Positions 8,169-18,221 are shown, numbered from the stretch's first letter. The stretch: DNA of 64,000 nt from Segatella copri (GCF_015074785.1 NZ_CP042464.1:1488001-1552000), one strand, 5' to 3'. The notes: generated from the letters alone by a model not told the origin. Program-made: numbers and translations.

Positions 8169-10640
8169 ATGGATAATAGAAGAACAAGTACCCGAATACA
8201 AATGATTGCAGATTACGAGGGCGACCCGAAAACCCTGATCGAAGACCAGGAAGAAGGTTTGTACCCTACCCTCTGCATGCGAGATATTGTAGTTTTCCCT
8301 ACCAACATGACCCCTATCGTTGTGGGCAGAAAGGAAAGTCTGAATCTCGTCCGGATGCTGGAAAAGAAGCCAGACACCACATTCTGTGTATTCTGCCAGA
8401 AGAATAAAGACACAGAATTGCCCTACGAAGAAGACCTTTACCCTGTAGGCGTCTTCGCCAAACTCATCAAGGTGATCAAGATGCCTGGCACAGACCAGAT
8501 GAGCATCATCATCCAGGGTCTGGGCAGATGTCAGATGAAACATCTCGTTCAAAAAGAGCCTTACACAGTAATTGACGTAAAAAGTCTTCCGGAGAAATGG
8601 CCTGACGAGAACAACGATGAACTCTTCAGAATGCTCTACGAGAACTTCCATTACGAAGCGACAGACTATATCAAATCAAACGCCAACTATAATGATGATG
8701 CCATCCAGGCCATCAACGAACTCTCGAGCATTCACATGCAGTGCAACTTCATGTGCTCCCTCCTCCCTTTCTCAATCGAGGATAAAATCAAGATGCTGAA
8801 AGAGGAAAATCTCAGCGAGCGCATCATGATTGCCATCAGATCCCTGAACAAGGTGCGCCATCTGCTACGCATCCAGACTGAGATTGAGAACAAAACCCAC
8901 TACGACCTCGATGAACAGCAGAAGGAATACTTCCTCAAGCAGCAGATCAAGAACATCAGGGAAGAACTGGGAGAAGGAAACGCCAGTCCGGAGAAGAAGG
9001 AGATTCTGGAGAAGGCGAAACAGAAGAACTGGAGCGAGGAAACTGCCAAAATCTTCAAGAAAGAAATTGCCAAGCTCGACACCCTGAACCCGCAGAGTCC
9101 TGACTATTCGATACAGATAGGATTCCTGCAGACCATGGTAGATTTGCCTTGGAACTCCTACACCCAGGACGACCTCAGTCTGACCCGTGCCAAGCGCATT
9201 CTGAACCACGACCACTACGGCATGGAGAATGTGAAGGAGCGCATCCTGGAATTCCTCGCCGTAAGAGCACTGAACGGCGGCGGCAAGAGTCCTATCCTCT
9301 GCCTCTATGGTCCTCCGGGCGTAGGAAAGACCAGTCTGGGCAAGAGCATCGCAGCAGCCATGAAGCGCAAGTATGTACGCATGTCGCTGGGCGGTCTGCA
9401 CGATGAAGCCGAAATCCGCGGTCACCGCCGCACCTATGTGGGAGCCATGCCGGGCCGCATCATCAAGAACATGCTGAAGGCAGGCAGCAGCAATCCGGTA
9501 TTCATCCTCGACGAGATTGACAAGGTGGCGCAGAGCAATTTCAACGGCGATCCTGCCTCAGCCCTGCTCGAAGTGCTGGACCCGGAACAGAACAATGCCT
9601 TCCACGACAATTATCTCGATATGGATTACGACCTCTCCAAGGTGCTCTTCATCGCCACAGCCAATGACCTGAGCGTCATTCCGCGTCCGCTCCTCGACCG
9701 TATGGAGTTGATAGAAGTAGGCGGCTACATCACCGAAGAGAAGACAGAGATTGCCAAGCGCCATCTCGTACCGGAAGAGCTGGAAAGCACCGGACTCGAC
9801 AAGGTTTCGCCGAAGGTAAGCTTCAACAAGAATGCCCTCGAGTTCATCATCGAGCACTACACCCGGGAAAGCGGCGTAAGACAGCTGAAGAAGCAGATTG
9901 ACAAGAGTCTGCGCAAGATGGCTTACAAACTTGCCTGCAACCAGGAGCTGAAGAACTACACTATCACCCCTGCCGAAGTAAAAGACCTGCTGGGCAATCC
10001 GCCGTTCAACCGCGACATCTACCAGGGCAACGACTATGCAGGAGTGGTAACCGGACTAGCCTGGACCTCAGTGGGCGGCGAAATCCTCTACATCGAAACC
10101 TCGCTCAGCAAGGGCAAGGCAGGCAAGCTCACCCTGACCGGAAATCTGGGCGACGTGATGAAGGAATCAGCCATTATCGCGCTGGAATACGTCAAGTCGC
10201 ACATCGACCTGCTGCAGGTAGACTACCGCATCTTCGAGCAGTGGAACATCCACATCCACGTGCCTGAGGGAGCCACTCCGAAAGACGGTCCTTCTGCCGG
10301 AATCACCATCGCCACCAGCATCGCCTCAGCCATCACCCAGCGCAAGGTGCGTGCCAACACAGCCATGACCGGCGAGATTACCCTCCGCGGAAAAGTGCTC
10401 CCGGTAGGCGGAATCAAGGAGAAGATTCTGGCAGCCAAGCGGGCAGGAATCAAGCACATCGTGATGTGCAGGGAGAACCAGAAGAACGTAGAGGAAATAC
10501 CAGAGAAATATCTCAAGGGCGTAGACTTCCACTATGTAGAGAATGTGGCTGACGTCTGGCAGTTCGCGCTGACCGATGAGAAGGTGAAAAACCCAGCAGA
10601 CTTCAGCATTGAGAAAAATGATAAAAAAGAAAAGAAATGA
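8169..10640 (+). CDS. lon: ATP-dependent protease Lon
   Basis: The 823-residue protein has the full Lon layout: an N-terminal substrate-binding domain (about 35-240), a coiled-coil region, an AAA+ module with Walker A GPPGVGKT at 381-388 and Walker B FILDEIDK, and a C-terminal S16 protease domain with catalytic Ser709 in DGPSAG and Lys752 in GGIKEK. Lon degrades misfolded and regulatory proteins in the cytoplasm. A TACCTTTG -7 box at 8133-8140 lies 28 bp before the start, without a clear -33. The stop overlaps the tgt start by four bases (ATGA), so lon heads an operon lon-tgt-lptF/G-like. Confidence 0.97.
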   Translation: MDNRRTSTRIQMIADYEGDPKTLIEDQEEGLYPTLCMRDIVVFPTNMTPIVVGRKESLNLVRMLEKKPDTTFCVFCQKNKDTELPYEEDLYPVGVFAKLIKVIKMPGTDQMSIIIQGLGRCQMKHLVQKEPYTVIDVKSLPEKWPDENNDELFRMLYENFHYEATDYIKSNANYNDDAIQAINELSSIHMQCNFMCSLLPFSIEDKIKMLKEENLSERIMIAIRSLNKVRHLLRIQTEIENKTHYDLDEQQKEYFLKQQIKNIREELGEGNASPEKKEILEKAKQKNWSEETAKIFKKEIAKLDTLNPQSPDYSIQIGFLQTMVDLPWNSYTQDDLSLTRAKRILNHDHYGMENVKERILEFLAVRALNGGGKSPILCLYGPPGVGKTSLGKSIAAAMKRKYVRMSLGGLHDEAEIRGHRRTYVGAMPGRIIKNMLKAGSSNPVFILDEIDKVAQSNFNGDPASALLEVLDPEQNNAFHDNYLDMDYDLSKVLFIATANDLSVIPRPLLDRMELIEVGGYITEEKTEIAKRHLVPEELESTGLDKVSPKVSFNKNALEFIIEHYTRESGVRQLKKQIDKSLRKMAYKLACNQELKNYTITPAEVKDLLGNPPFNRDIYQGNDYAGVVTGLAWTSVGGEILYIETSLSKGKAGKLTLTGNLGDVMKESAIIALEYVKSHIDLLQVDYRIFEQWNIHIHVPEGATPKDGPSAGITIATSIASAITQRKVRANTAMTGEITLRGKVLPVGGIKEKILAAKRAGIKHIVMCRENQKNVEEIPEKYLKGVDFHYVENVADVWQFALTDEKVKNPADFSIEKNDKKEKK

Positions 10641-11764
10641 AATTTGAATTACAAGTAACAGATAAAGCAAGCGATGCGCGTACAGGCATCATCACCACCG
10701 ACCACGGACAGATCAAGACCCCAATCTTCATGCCCGTAGGAACCGTAGGAAGCGTGAAGGGCGTCCACTTCGAGGAACTCAAGAAGCAGGTCATGGCACA
10801 GATTATCCTCGGAAACACCTATCACCTCTACCTGCGCCCAGGTCTTGACGTCATCAGGGCAGCAGGCGGACTGCACAAGTTCAACGGCTGGGACCGTCCT
10901 ATCCTCACCGATAGCGGCGGCTTCCAGGTCTTCTCGCTCACCGGCATCCGCAAGCTCAAGGAAGAAGGCTGCGAGTTCCGCTCCCACATCGACGGCAGCA
11001 AGCACTTCTTCACACCGGAGAACGTGATGGACACCGAGCGCATCATCGGAGCCGACATCATGATGGCCTTCGATGAATGTCCACCGGGACAGAGCGATTA
11101 CCAGTACGCCAAGAATAGCCTCATGCTCACCCAGCGCTGGCTAGACCGCTGCATCAAGCGGTTCAACGAAACCGAGCCCCTCTACGGCTATCAGCAGAGC
11201 CTCTTCCCTATCGTTCAGGGCTGCACCTTCCCGGACCTGCGCCGCGAAGCAGCCAAATACATTGCCGACAAGGGAGCCGACGGAAATGCCATCGGCGGAC
11301 TTGCCGTAGGAGAGCCTACCGAGGTGATGTATGAGATGATAGAAGTAGTGAACGAAATCCTGCCGAAAGACAAGCCGAGATATCTGATGGGCGTAGGAAC
11401 CCCGCAGAACATCCTCGAAGCCATCGAGCGCGGCGTAGACATGTTCGACTGCGTAATGCCGACCCGCAACGGCCGCAACGCCATGCTCTTCACCTATCAG
11501 GGCACGATGAATATGCGCAACAAGAAGTGGGAGAAAGATTTCAGTCCGGTAGATCCAGACGGCTGCGACATCGACCTCGTAACCACGAAGGCCTACCTCC
11601 ACCACCTCTTCAAGGCCCAGGAGCTGCTGGCGATGCAGATAGCCAGCATCCACAACCTCTCTTTCTATCTGCGCCTCGTGACCGATGCCCGCCATCATAT
11701 CGAGCAGGGCGATTTCGTGGCATGGAAGAATTCCATCATCGACCAGCTTGGCCGAAGAATTTAA
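10637..11764 (+). CDS. tgt: tRNA-guanine transglycosylase
   Basis: The 375-residue protein exchanges the wobble guanine of GUN anticodons for preQ1 in queuosine synthesis. Conserved elements include the N-terminal TPIFMPVGTVGSVK, the active-site DSGGFQVFSL (Asp92) and DMFDCVMPTRNGRNA, which holds the nucleophilic aspartate. The CxCxxC part of the usual C-terminal zinc site is not present: the aligned stretch reads DPDGCDIDLVTTKAYLHHLF with a single Cys, though the downstream IHNL histidine remains. The rest is of normal length. It overlaps lon by four bases and precedes the LptF/G-like gene by 13 bp, so it is translationally coupled to lon. Confidence 0.93.
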   Translation: MKFELQVTDKASDARTGIITTDHGQIKTPIFMPVGTVGSVKGVHFEELKKQVMAQIILGNTYHLYLRPGLDVIRAAGGLHKFNGWDRPILTDSGGFQVFSLTGIRKLKEEGCEFRSHIDGSKHFFTPENVMDTERIIGADIMMAFDECPPGQSDYQYAKNSLMLTQRWLDRCIKRFNETEPLYGYQQSLFPIVQGCTFPDLRREAAKYIADKGADGNAIGGLAVGEPTEVMYEMIEVVNEILPKDKPRYLMGVGTPQNILEAIERGVDMFDCVMPTRNGRNAMLFTYQGTMNMRNKKWEKDFSPVDPDGCDIDLVTTKAYLHHLFKAQELLAMQIASIHNLSFYLRLVTDARHHIEQGDFVAWKNSIIDQLGRRI

Positions 11765-11777
11765 GTAAGCAAGCATC

Positions 11778-13019
11778 ATGAAAGATTTTAAGAAAATAAG
11801 AAAACACCGCCGGCTCTACCGCACCGGCCGATGGGCTTCCCGCAAGTTCGGGTGGCTCATCAGGGCTGTGCGCTGGCTGGCTCACAAGCTCCGGTTCCTG
11901 CGCATATTCCGGTTTCTTAACCCGTTCAGGTACATCAAGAAGCTCGACTGGTACATTATCAAGAAGTTTCTGGGCTACTATTTCTTCTCCATCGCCCTGA
12001 TCATCTCCATCGCCATCGTCTTCGACTTCAACGAGAACCTGTCAAAATTCACAGAGCACCATGCACCGGCGCGCGCAATCATCTTCGATTACTACGCCAA
12101 CTTCGTGCCCTATTTTGCCAACCTCTTCAGTGCGCTGTTCGTGTTCGTGGCGGTCATTCTCTTCACCACCAAGCTGGCAAGCAATTCCGAAATCATCGCC
12201 ATCCTGGCGTCGGGAGTATCCTTCAAGCGTCTCCTTCGCCCATACATGATTACCTGCGTGCTGCTCTCAGCCCTCTCCTTCGGGCTCTCAGCCTACGTCA
12301 TTCCCCACGGAACCGTCATCAGGCAGAACTTCGAGACGATGTACAAGAACAAGAAGAAGAATACCAGTGCCGAGAATGTACAGCTGCAGGTAGACAAGGG
12401 AGTGATTGCCTATATGCAGCATTACGACAACAGCATGAAACGCGGCTACGGATTCTGCCTCGACAAGTTCCAGGACAAGAAACTCGTAAGCCACCTTACA
12501 GCGATGGACATCCAGTACGACACCATTTCCGACAGCAAGTATCACTGGAAGCTGAGCAACTGGAAAATCCGCAAGCTCCAGGGCATGAAGGAGCATATTA
12601 CGAGCGGAGCCCAGAAGGACACCATCATCGCGATGGAACCTACCGACCTGGTCTATTCCAAGGGTCAGCAGGAAACCTTCACCAGTCCTGAGCTCCGCGA
12701 TTACATCTCCAAGCAGATCAACCGCGGTTCGGGCAACGTAGTGCAGTACAAGGTAGAATACCACAAGCGCATCGCCGCTTCCTTCGCCTCGTTCATCCTC
12801 ACCATCATCGGCGTCTCCCTCTCAGCCCGCAAGCGCAAGGGCGGCATGGGAGCAGCATTGGGCGTTGGTCTTGCGCTGAGTTTCGGCTACATCATGCTGC
12901 AGACGGTTTCTGCCACCTTCGCCATCCAGGCCAACTTCCCGCCTGTTCTGGCAGCGTGGCTTCCAAACTTCCTCTTCGCCATCGTAGCCTACTTCTGCTA
13001 CCGCAAGGCACCGAGGTAA
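11778..13019 (+). CDS. LptF/LptG-family lipopolysaccharide transport permease
   Basis: The 413-residue protein matches the YjgP/YjgQ (LptF/LptG) family: a first membrane helix with the conserved DWYIIKKFLGYYFFS entry (about residues 56-70), two more helices with LASNSEIIAILASGVSFKRLLRPY, a periplasmic beta-jellyroll (about 195-310) and three C-terminal helices. It would form part of the LptB2FG transporter that extracts LPS from the inner membrane. The first 55 residues are strongly basic with many Arg/Lys/Trp and are longer than in typical members; an internal start is possible but no better start is evident. It is third in the lon operon. Confidence 0.88.
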   Translation: MKDFKKIRKHRRLYRTGRWASRKFGWLIRAVRWLAHKLRFLRIFRFLNPFRYIKKLDWYIIKKFLGYYFFSIALIISIAIVFDFNENLSKFTEHHAPARAIIFDYYANFVPYFANLFSALFVFVAVILFTTKLASNSEIIAILASGVSFKRLLRPYMITCVLLSALSFGLSAYVIPHGTVIRQNFETMYKNKKKNTSAENVQLQVDKGVIAYMQHYDNSMKRGYGFCLDKFQDKKLVSHLTAMDIQYDTISDSKYHWKLSNWKIRKLQGMKEHITSGAQKDTIIAMEPTDLVYSKGQQETFTSPELRDYISKQINRGSGNVVQYKVEYHKRIAASFASFILTIIGVSLSARKRKGGMGAALGVGLALSFGYIMLQTVSATFAIQANFPPVLAAWLPNFLFAIVAYFCYRKAPR

Positions 13020-13038
13020 TTATCAATTAATAATTAAG

Positions 13039-13103
13039 AGTTTATAGTTTATAGCAGCCGTGCCCCCCCTATAAACTATAAACCGTAAACTATAAACTAT
13101 AGA
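13039..13103. repeat. Heptamer palindrome, TATAGTT type
   Basis: GTTTATAGTTTATAG on the left and CTATAAACTATAAAC plus a second copy on the right form an inverted repeat built from a 7-base word. It sits between the LptF/G-like stop and the helicase start on the same strand. Related words are found at 36285-36325 and 47483-47514. Confidence 0.75.
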
Positions 13104-13106
13104 AGA

Positions 13107-14828
13107 ATGTATTTCGACGAATTAGATTTAAACGACAACGTGCTCGACGCATTATATGACATGCGCTTCGACACATGCACTCCAGTACAGGAAAAGTGCA
13201 TTCCAGAGATATTAGAAGGTAACGATGTCTTGGGCGTAGCCCAGACCGGAACCGGCAAAACCGCAGCCTATCTGCTCCCAGTATTGAGCAAACTCGATGA
13301 CGGCGGTTATCCTAAAGACGCCATCAACTGCGTCATCATGTCACCAACCCGCGAACTCGCCCAGCAGATAGACCAGGCGATGCAAGGCTTCGGCTATTAC
13401 CTGCAGGGCGTGAGCAGCGTAGCCGTATACGGCGGCAACGACGGCAACCGTTACGATCAGGAGTTGCGCAGCCTCCGCATGGGCGCCGATGTAGTCATCG
13501 CCACCCCGGGCCGTCTCATCTCCCATATCTCTCTGGGCAATGTAGACCTCAGCAAGGTAAGCTTCTTCATCCTCGACGAGGCCGACCGCATGCTTGACAT
13601 GGGTTTCTCTGACGACATCAAGACCATCGCGGCAAAACTGCCAAAGACCTGCCAGACCATCATGTTCTCGGCAACCATGCCTGAGAAGATAGAAGAACTG
13701 GCTAAGACCCTGCTCAAGAATCCGGTAGAAATCAAACTTGCCGTCAGCAAGCCAGCCGAGAAAATCAAGCAGGAAGCATACGTATGCTACGAAACCCAGA
13801 AGATGACCATCATCAAGGATATCTTCAAGGCGGGCGACCTGAAGCGTGTCATCGTCTTCAGCGGCAGCAAATTCAAGGTGAAGCAACTCGCAGCTTCCCT
13901 CCAGCAGATTGGAGTAAACTGCGGAGCCATGCACAGTGACCTGGAACAGGCTGAACGCGATGATGTGATGTTCAAGTTCAAGAGCGGACAGTATGATGTT
14001 CTCGTAGCTACCGACATTGTGGCGCGCGGAATCGACATCGATGATATTGAGATGGTCATCAATTACGATGTTCCTCACGATACAGAAGATTACGTTCACC
14101 GCATCGGCCGTACAGCCCGTGCCAACCGCGATGGTAGAGCCATCACCTTCGTAAGCGAAGAAGACCAGTACTGGTTCCAGCAGATAGAGAAGTTCCTGGA
14201 GAAGGTGGTAGACAAGATGCCTCTCCCTGAAGGATGCGGCGAAGGTCCTGAATACATCAAGCTCAACAAGCCGAAGAAGAAAGGCGCAAACGGAAGAAAC
14301 AACAGACGCGGTAACGGCGGAAACGGCGAGGCCGGAAAGAACAGCGCCAAGAACCGCCGACAGAAAGACCGCGACCAGACTTCTCACAAGCGCAAGCCGA
14401 ACAAGCCAAACGAGCGTCAGGAAAAAGCGCCACGCAACAACGAGCAGCAGCCTCAGCAGGGCAACAGGCAGCAGAACGCAAAGCAGCAGCCTCAGCAGGG
14501 CAACAAGCAGCAGAACGCAAAGCAGCAGCCACAGCAGGGCAACAGGCAGCAGAACGCAAAGCAGCAGAACAGAAAGCCAGCCCAGCCAGGCGAGCAGCCA
14601 AAGAACAGCAACAGCCAGAAGCACCGCAATAACAGCAATAACAGCAACCAGCAGCGCCCAGGCACCGAGAACAATGTTCGTCCGGGCAGCAACGGCCGTG
14701 GCAGAGGCGTAGCCCAGAAAAAGGGCGACAAGCCGGCTGCACGCAAGCACACCCCTATCGTAAATCCACAGAAGAAAGAAAACGCTGTGAAGACATTCAT
14801 CAAGCGCATCTTCGGATTCAAGAAATAG
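13107..14828 (+). CDS. DEAD-box RNA helicase with Q/N-rich tail
   Basis: The 573-residue protein has an N-terminal helicase core (about 1-375): Q motif with TPVQEKCIP, motif I AQTGTGKT, Ia PTRELAQQ, Ib TPGR, II DEAD, III SAT and VI HRIGRTAR. It most resembles RhlE-type helicases used in ribosome assembly and RNA turnover, often at low temperature. From about residue 390 the tail is low-complexity, basic and rich in Q, N, K, R and G, ending in a short folded-looking KTFIKRIFGFKK. The tail includes three perfect-length 13-residue repeats (nt 14445-14561). Such tails bind RNA and can drive condensate formation. Confidence 0.93.
   Translation: MYFDELDLNDNVLDALYDMRFDTCTPVQEKCIPEILEGNDVLGVAQTGTGKTAAYLLPVLSKLDDGGYPKDAINCVIMSPTRELAQQIDQAMQGFGYYLQGVSSVAVYGGNDGNRYDQELRSLRMGADVVIATPGRLISHISLGNVDLSKVSFFILDEADRMLDMGFSDDIKTIAAKLPKTCQTIMFSATMPEKIEELAKTLLKNPVEIKLAVSKPAEKIKQEAYVCYETQKMTIIKDIFKAGDLKRVIVFSGSKFKVKQLAASLQQIGVNCGAMHSDLEQAERDDVMFKFKSGQYDVLVATDIVARGIDIDDIEMVINYDVPHDTEDYVHRIGRTARANRDGRAITFVSEEDQYWFQQIEKFLEKVVDKMPLPEGCGEGPEYIKLNKPKKKGANGRNNRRGNGGNGEAGKNSAKNRRQKDRDQTSHKRKPNKPNERQEKAPRNNEQQPQQGNRQQNAKQQPQQGNKQQNAKQQPQQGNRQQNAKQQNRKPAQPGEQPKNSNSQKHRNNSNNSNQQRPGTENNVRPGSNGRGRGVAQKKGDKPAARKHTPIVNPQKKENAVKTFIKRIFGFKK
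14445..14561. repeat. Three 39-bp in-frame tandem repeats in helicase tail
   Basis: Three consecutive 39-bp units encode QQPQQGN(R/K)QQNAK. The copies differ at only a few positions, so the number of units may vary between strains by slippage without breaking the frame. Confidence 0.9.
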
Positions 14829-14859
14829 GAAATAAATTATCTTTTAAAAGGAAAGAGGA

Positions 14860-16179
14860 ATGATGAAAGAGCTACCCCTCACCCCGCTCATGACCATCAG
14901 CCTCACACTGACGATCGGAATCATCATAGCCAAATGGGGCTATGATGATTTCAACATGCGCTTCTGGCTCATCATCTCCATCATTTCATGCGCCCTTGGC
15001 AGCATCATCTTTTTCCTTACTGAGTTCTTAAGCCAAAAAACTTACTTCAGTAGGAGCCACCAGTTTCTCATCTTCTCCCAATGCGTGATGATTCATTTAT
15101 GCATTCTGAGCCTTGGGGCTTTTCTTACCTGTAAGCAAATAGCTGATTCCCAAACCTCTACACAACTGAAAAACTGGCAGGAACTGTCTTACCTCACACG
15201 GGCAAAAATCAATACCGAACGCTATAAAAGCAATATTGAAAGCAAACTGGTTTCCCTTCACGTAAAACAGCAAGACTATGCAGTCATCGCAGCCATGGCG
15301 CTGGGCGACAAGAGCGCACTCGACTCGAACACCCGAAACAGTTACTCCATTTCCGGAGCCAGTCACATCCTGGCAGTAAGCGGACTTCATATAGGCATAA
15401 TCTTCCAGCTTTTCATCTTTCTGCTAGGCGGCAGAAAGTACTCAGTTTACACCATCATCCTGTCCCTCATCTCCATCTGGACCTACGTTTTTCTCATAGG
15501 ATTGCCGGCAAGTGCAGTCCGTTCAGCCATCATGCTTTCAGCCTACAGCTTAAGTTTAGCTTTCCATCGTACCGGTCTGCCGCTCAACACCTTAGCCTCA
15601 GCTTATATATTGATGCTCTTCATCAGTCCGCTCTACCTTTTCGAGTTGAGTTTCCAGCTTTCGTTCCTTGCCGTAGCCTCCATTCTGCTGTTCTTCTCAC
15701 CCCTTTACTCCCTCCTCCCCATCCGCAGCCGTTTCATCCGTTGGGCATGGGGACTCCTTTGCGTTTCACTGGCAGCCCAGATAGGAACCCTTCCGGTCAT
15801 CGTCTACACCTTCGGCAGAATATCGTGCTATTCACTTCTCACCAATTACATCGCCATTCCCGCAGCAACCCTCATCCTATATCTTGGAGCAGCATTAATC
15901 CTGTTCTCCCCACTCACGTTATGGGCGCCCATAGCACCGGTTGTCGCCCCACTCATCAGCCTTACATCAGGCGCCCTTACCAGCATCACCCAGTTTCTGA
16001 ATACAGCCATAAAACTAATCAGCATGCTGCCTGGAGCAAGCATCGAAAACGTAAGAATCAGCCTGCCTCAGGTAATCGGTCTCTACGCTATCATCCTGCT
16101 CATTTATGCCCTATGGCGCAGGATAGATAAACAGAAGTCGTCAGAATGCAAAATTCCCAAAACAGAAATAAAGGCTTAA
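14860..16179 (+). CDS. ComEC/Rec2-family DNA uptake channel, short form
   Basis: The 439-residue membrane protein carries the Competence domain (ComEC/Rec2): SGASHILAVSGLHIG at about residue 165 followed by LIGLPASAVRSAIM and about eight to ten membrane helices. In competent bacteria ComEC forms the inner-membrane channel for single-stranded DNA. This version has only a short N-terminal region of two or three helices without a convincing OB-fold DUF4131 domain and lacks the C-terminal metallo-beta-lactamase nuclease domain; the frame simply ends after the last helix with a short basic tail. Either ATG at 14860 or 14863 may be used. It follows the helicase gene by 31 bp. Confidence 0.85.
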   Translation: MMKELPLTPLMTISLTLTIGIIIAKWGYDDFNMRFWLIISIISCALGSIIFFLTEFLSQKTYFSRSHQFLIFSQCVMIHLCILSLGAFLTCKQIADSQTSTQLKNWQELSYLTRAKINTERYKSNIESKLVSLHVKQQDYAVIAAMALGDKSALDSNTRNSYSISGASHILAVSGLHIGIIFQLFIFLLGGRKYSVYTIILSLISIWTYVFLIGLPASAVRSAIMLSAYSLSLAFHRTGLPLNTLASAYILMLFISPLYLFELSFQLSFLAVASILLFFSPLYSLLPIRSRFIRWAWGLLCVSLAAQIGTLPVIVYTFGRISCYSLLTNYIAIPAATLILYLGAALILFSPLTLWAPIAPVVAPLISLTSGALTSITQFLNTAIKLISMLPGASIENVRISLPQVIGLYAIILLIYALWRRIDKQKSSECKIPKTEIKA

Positions 16180-16297
16180 CCCCGAAAAACGGCTCTTATA
16201 TAATAAGGTGTGCGTACACAAAAGCGCTACAAAACGTGGCTAAAAATGTTAAAAAATGACTTTTTTCTACTTTTTCTGCATTTTTTCTTTCTTTTTG

Positions 16298-16328
16298 TTG
16301 GTGTTTTCAAGAAAAACATGTACCTTTG
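16298..16328 (+). promoter_or_regulatory. Promoter of gdhA
   Basis: TTG (16298-16300) and TACCTTTG (16321-16328) are 20 bp apart, a strong Bacteroidota promoter 50 bp before the start codon. Confidence 0.8.
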
Positions 16329-16378
16329 CAAGCAGAAATAAAAAATAAGAATTTAAACACAATAAAAGATTAAAGATT

Positions 16379-17713
16379 ATGAAAGCATCTGAAGTAATCG
16401 CGAATCTCCAAAGAAGATTCCCAAACGAGCCTGAGTACATTCAGGCAGTTAGTCAGGTTCTCGGTACTATCGAGGAAGAGTACAACAAGCACCCAGAGTT
16501 TGAGAAGGCAAACCTCATCGAGCGTCTCTGCATTCCAGACCGCATCATCCAGTTCCGCGTATCTTGGGTAGATGATAAGGGCAACATACAGACTAACATG
16601 GGTTACCGCGTACAGCACAACAACGCGATTGGCCCTTACAAGGGAGGTCTTCGCTACCACAAGTCAGTAAACTTGGGTATTTTGAAGTTCTTGGCTTTCG
16701 AGCAGACATTCAAGAACTCTCTTACTACTCTCCCAATGGGTGGTGCTAAGGGTGGTTCCGACTTCTCTCCACGTGGCAAGAGCAACAACGAGGTAATGCG
16801 TTTCTGCCAGGCTTTCATGACAGAGCTTTACCGTCACATGGGTCCAGACGAGGATGTTCCAGCTGGTGACATCGGTGTAGGTGGCCGTGAGGTAGGTTAC
16901 CTCTTCGGAATGTACAAGAAGTTGACACACCAGTTCCAGGGCGTCTTGACCGGTAAGGGTCAGGAGTTCGGCGGTTCATTGATCCGTCCTGAGGCTACAG
17001 GTTACGGTAACGTATACTTCCTCTGCAACATGCTCGCTACCAAGGGTATTGACATCAAGGGCAAGACCGTTTTGGTTTCAGGTTCAGGTAATGTAGCCCA
17101 GTACACTATGGAGAAGTTGCTCCAGTTGGGTGCTAAGCCAGTTACATGTTCAGATTCAGACGGTTACATCTACGACCCAGACGGAATCGACCGCGAGAAG
17201 CTCGATTACATCATGGAGCTCAAGAACGTAGAGCGTGGTCGTATCAAGGAGTATGCAGAGAAGTATGGTGTAAAATATGTTGCAGGTGCTAAGCCTTGGT
17301 TTGAGAAGGCAGACATCGCTCTCCCATCAGCTACTCAGAACGAAATCAACGAGGAGGCAGCCAAGGCTCTCATCGCCAACGGCGTAATCGCAGTAAGCGA
17401 GGGTGCCAACATGCCTACTACTCCAGAGGCTATCAAGGTATTCCAGGATGCTAAGATTCTCTACTCTCCAGGTAAGGCAGCCAACGCAGGTGGTGTTGCC
17501 GTATCAGGTCTTGAGATGAGCCAGAACTCAGAGCGTCTGAAGTGGTCTCGTGAGGAGGTTGATGCTAAGCTCCACGACATCATGAACGATATTCACGCTA
17601 ACTGCGTGAAGTATGGTACTGAGCCAGATGGTTACGTAAATTACGTAAAGGGTGCAAACGTAGCCGGCTTCCTGAAGGTAGCTAAGGCTATGATGGCTCA
17701 GGGCATTGTATAA
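16379..17713 (+). CDS. gdhA: NADP-type glutamate dehydrogenase
   Basis: The 444-residue protein is a hexameric-type glutamate dehydrogenase. Substrate-site motifs GPYKGGLRYH (Lys88) and LPMGGAKGGSDF (catalytic Lys124) precede a Rossmann domain with VLVSGSGNVAQYT. Length and the GSGNVA loop fit the NADP-dependent assimilatory enzyme, which makes glutamate from 2-oxoglutarate and ammonium, the main ammonium entry route in Prevotella. Codon use is visibly more biased (GGT, CGT, AAG, TTC) than in neighbouring genes, which fits very high expression. It is monocistronic, between its own promoter and a strong hairpin terminator. Confidence 0.96.
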   Translation: MKASEVIANLQRRFPNEPEYIQAVSQVLGTIEEEYNKHPEFEKANLIERLCIPDRIIQFRVSWVDDKGNIQTNMGYRVQHNNAIGPYKGGLRYHKSVNLGILKFLAFEQTFKNSLTTLPMGGAKGGSDFSPRGKSNNEVMRFCQAFMTELYRHMGPDEDVPAGDIGVGGREVGYLFGMYKKLTHQFQGVLTGKGQEFGGSLIRPEATGYGNVYFLCNMLATKGIDIKGKTVLVSGSGNVAQYTMEKLLQLGAKPVTCSDSDGYIYDPDGIDREKLDYIMELKNVERGRIKEYAEKYGVKYVAGAKPWFEKADIALPSATQNEINEEAAKALIANGVIAVSEGANMPTTPEAIKVFQDAKILYSPGKAANAGGVAVSGLEMSQNSERLKWSREEVDAKLHDIMNDIHANCVKYGTEPDGYVNYVKGANVAGFLKVAKAMMAQGIV

Positions 17714-17762
17714 GGCAAGAAAATTAACAATAAACATTGTTTAAAAATTTTAAATGATAGGA

Positions 17763-17794
17763 AATAGCGGGTCTGTGACAGATCCGCTATTTTT
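17763..17794 (+). terminator. Terminator of gdhA
   Basis: A 13-bp stem (17763-17775 with 17779-17791, one G-T pair) around a TGA loop is followed by TTTT. Its position 5 bp from the convergent amidase stop, with As on the other side, suggests it also works leftward. Confidence 0.9.
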
Positions 17795-17798
17795 GTGT

Positions 17799-18206
17799 TT
17801 ACTCCTTCCCCCACTCCTTCTTTACATTAAAGCAGGGACAGGCTTTGTTGGCAAATTCATTATGACCATGAATCGTGGCTAATGGATATTCCTCCTTCAG
17901 CTGCTCGATGAGCGAGCGCATTGCCGCTTTCTGGTCTCGGGTTCTTGTATCCTTCGGCTTACCTTTCTTTGATAAGCCGCCGATGTAGCAAATGCCTATA
18001 CTGATGGAATTATGGCCCTTGCAATGGGCGCCGACCTCCTCTATCGCACGACCTACATGAATGCTGCCGTCACGATAAATCACGAAATGATAACCTATGC
18101 AGCGCAGTCCGCGCTCCCGGTGCCAGCGGTCAATATCCGCTACGGTGAAGTTGCGACCTTCCTTGGTCGCACTGCAATGAATGATGATTTCCTTTATCTT
18201 ACGCAT
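17799..18206 (-). CDS. N-acetylmuramoyl-L-alanine amidase (T7 lysozyme-like)
   Basis: The 135-residue protein is a compact Amidase_2 domain: IIIHCSAT with His10, GYHFVIYRDG with Tyr39, and GHNEFANKACPC with His115 and Cys123, the zinc ligands and catalytic residues of phage-type amidases. It would cut the amide bond between muramic acid and L-alanine in peptidoglycan. No signal peptide is visible. It is last in a minus-strand block with a DUF5675-like gene and a DUF3987 primase/helicase-like gene; in Bacteroidales this amidase is usually seen with HU-HIG and smalltalk genes, which here lie far away at 34.7 kb. Confidence 0.9.
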   Translation of the reverse strand: MRKIKEIIIHCSATKEGRNFTVADIDRWHRERGLRCIGYHFVIYRDGSIHVGRAIEEVGAHCKGHNSISIGICYIGGLSKKGKPKDTRTRDQKAAMRSLIEQLKEEYPLATIHGHNEFANKACPCFNVKKEWGKE

Positions 18207-18221
18207 GATATTGAATATTAA

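Noticed and set aside
13341..14750. 469-codon and cysteine-rich minus-strand frames
   Set aside because: They are shadows of the DEAD-box helicase, caused by its CAG/AAC-rich repeats.
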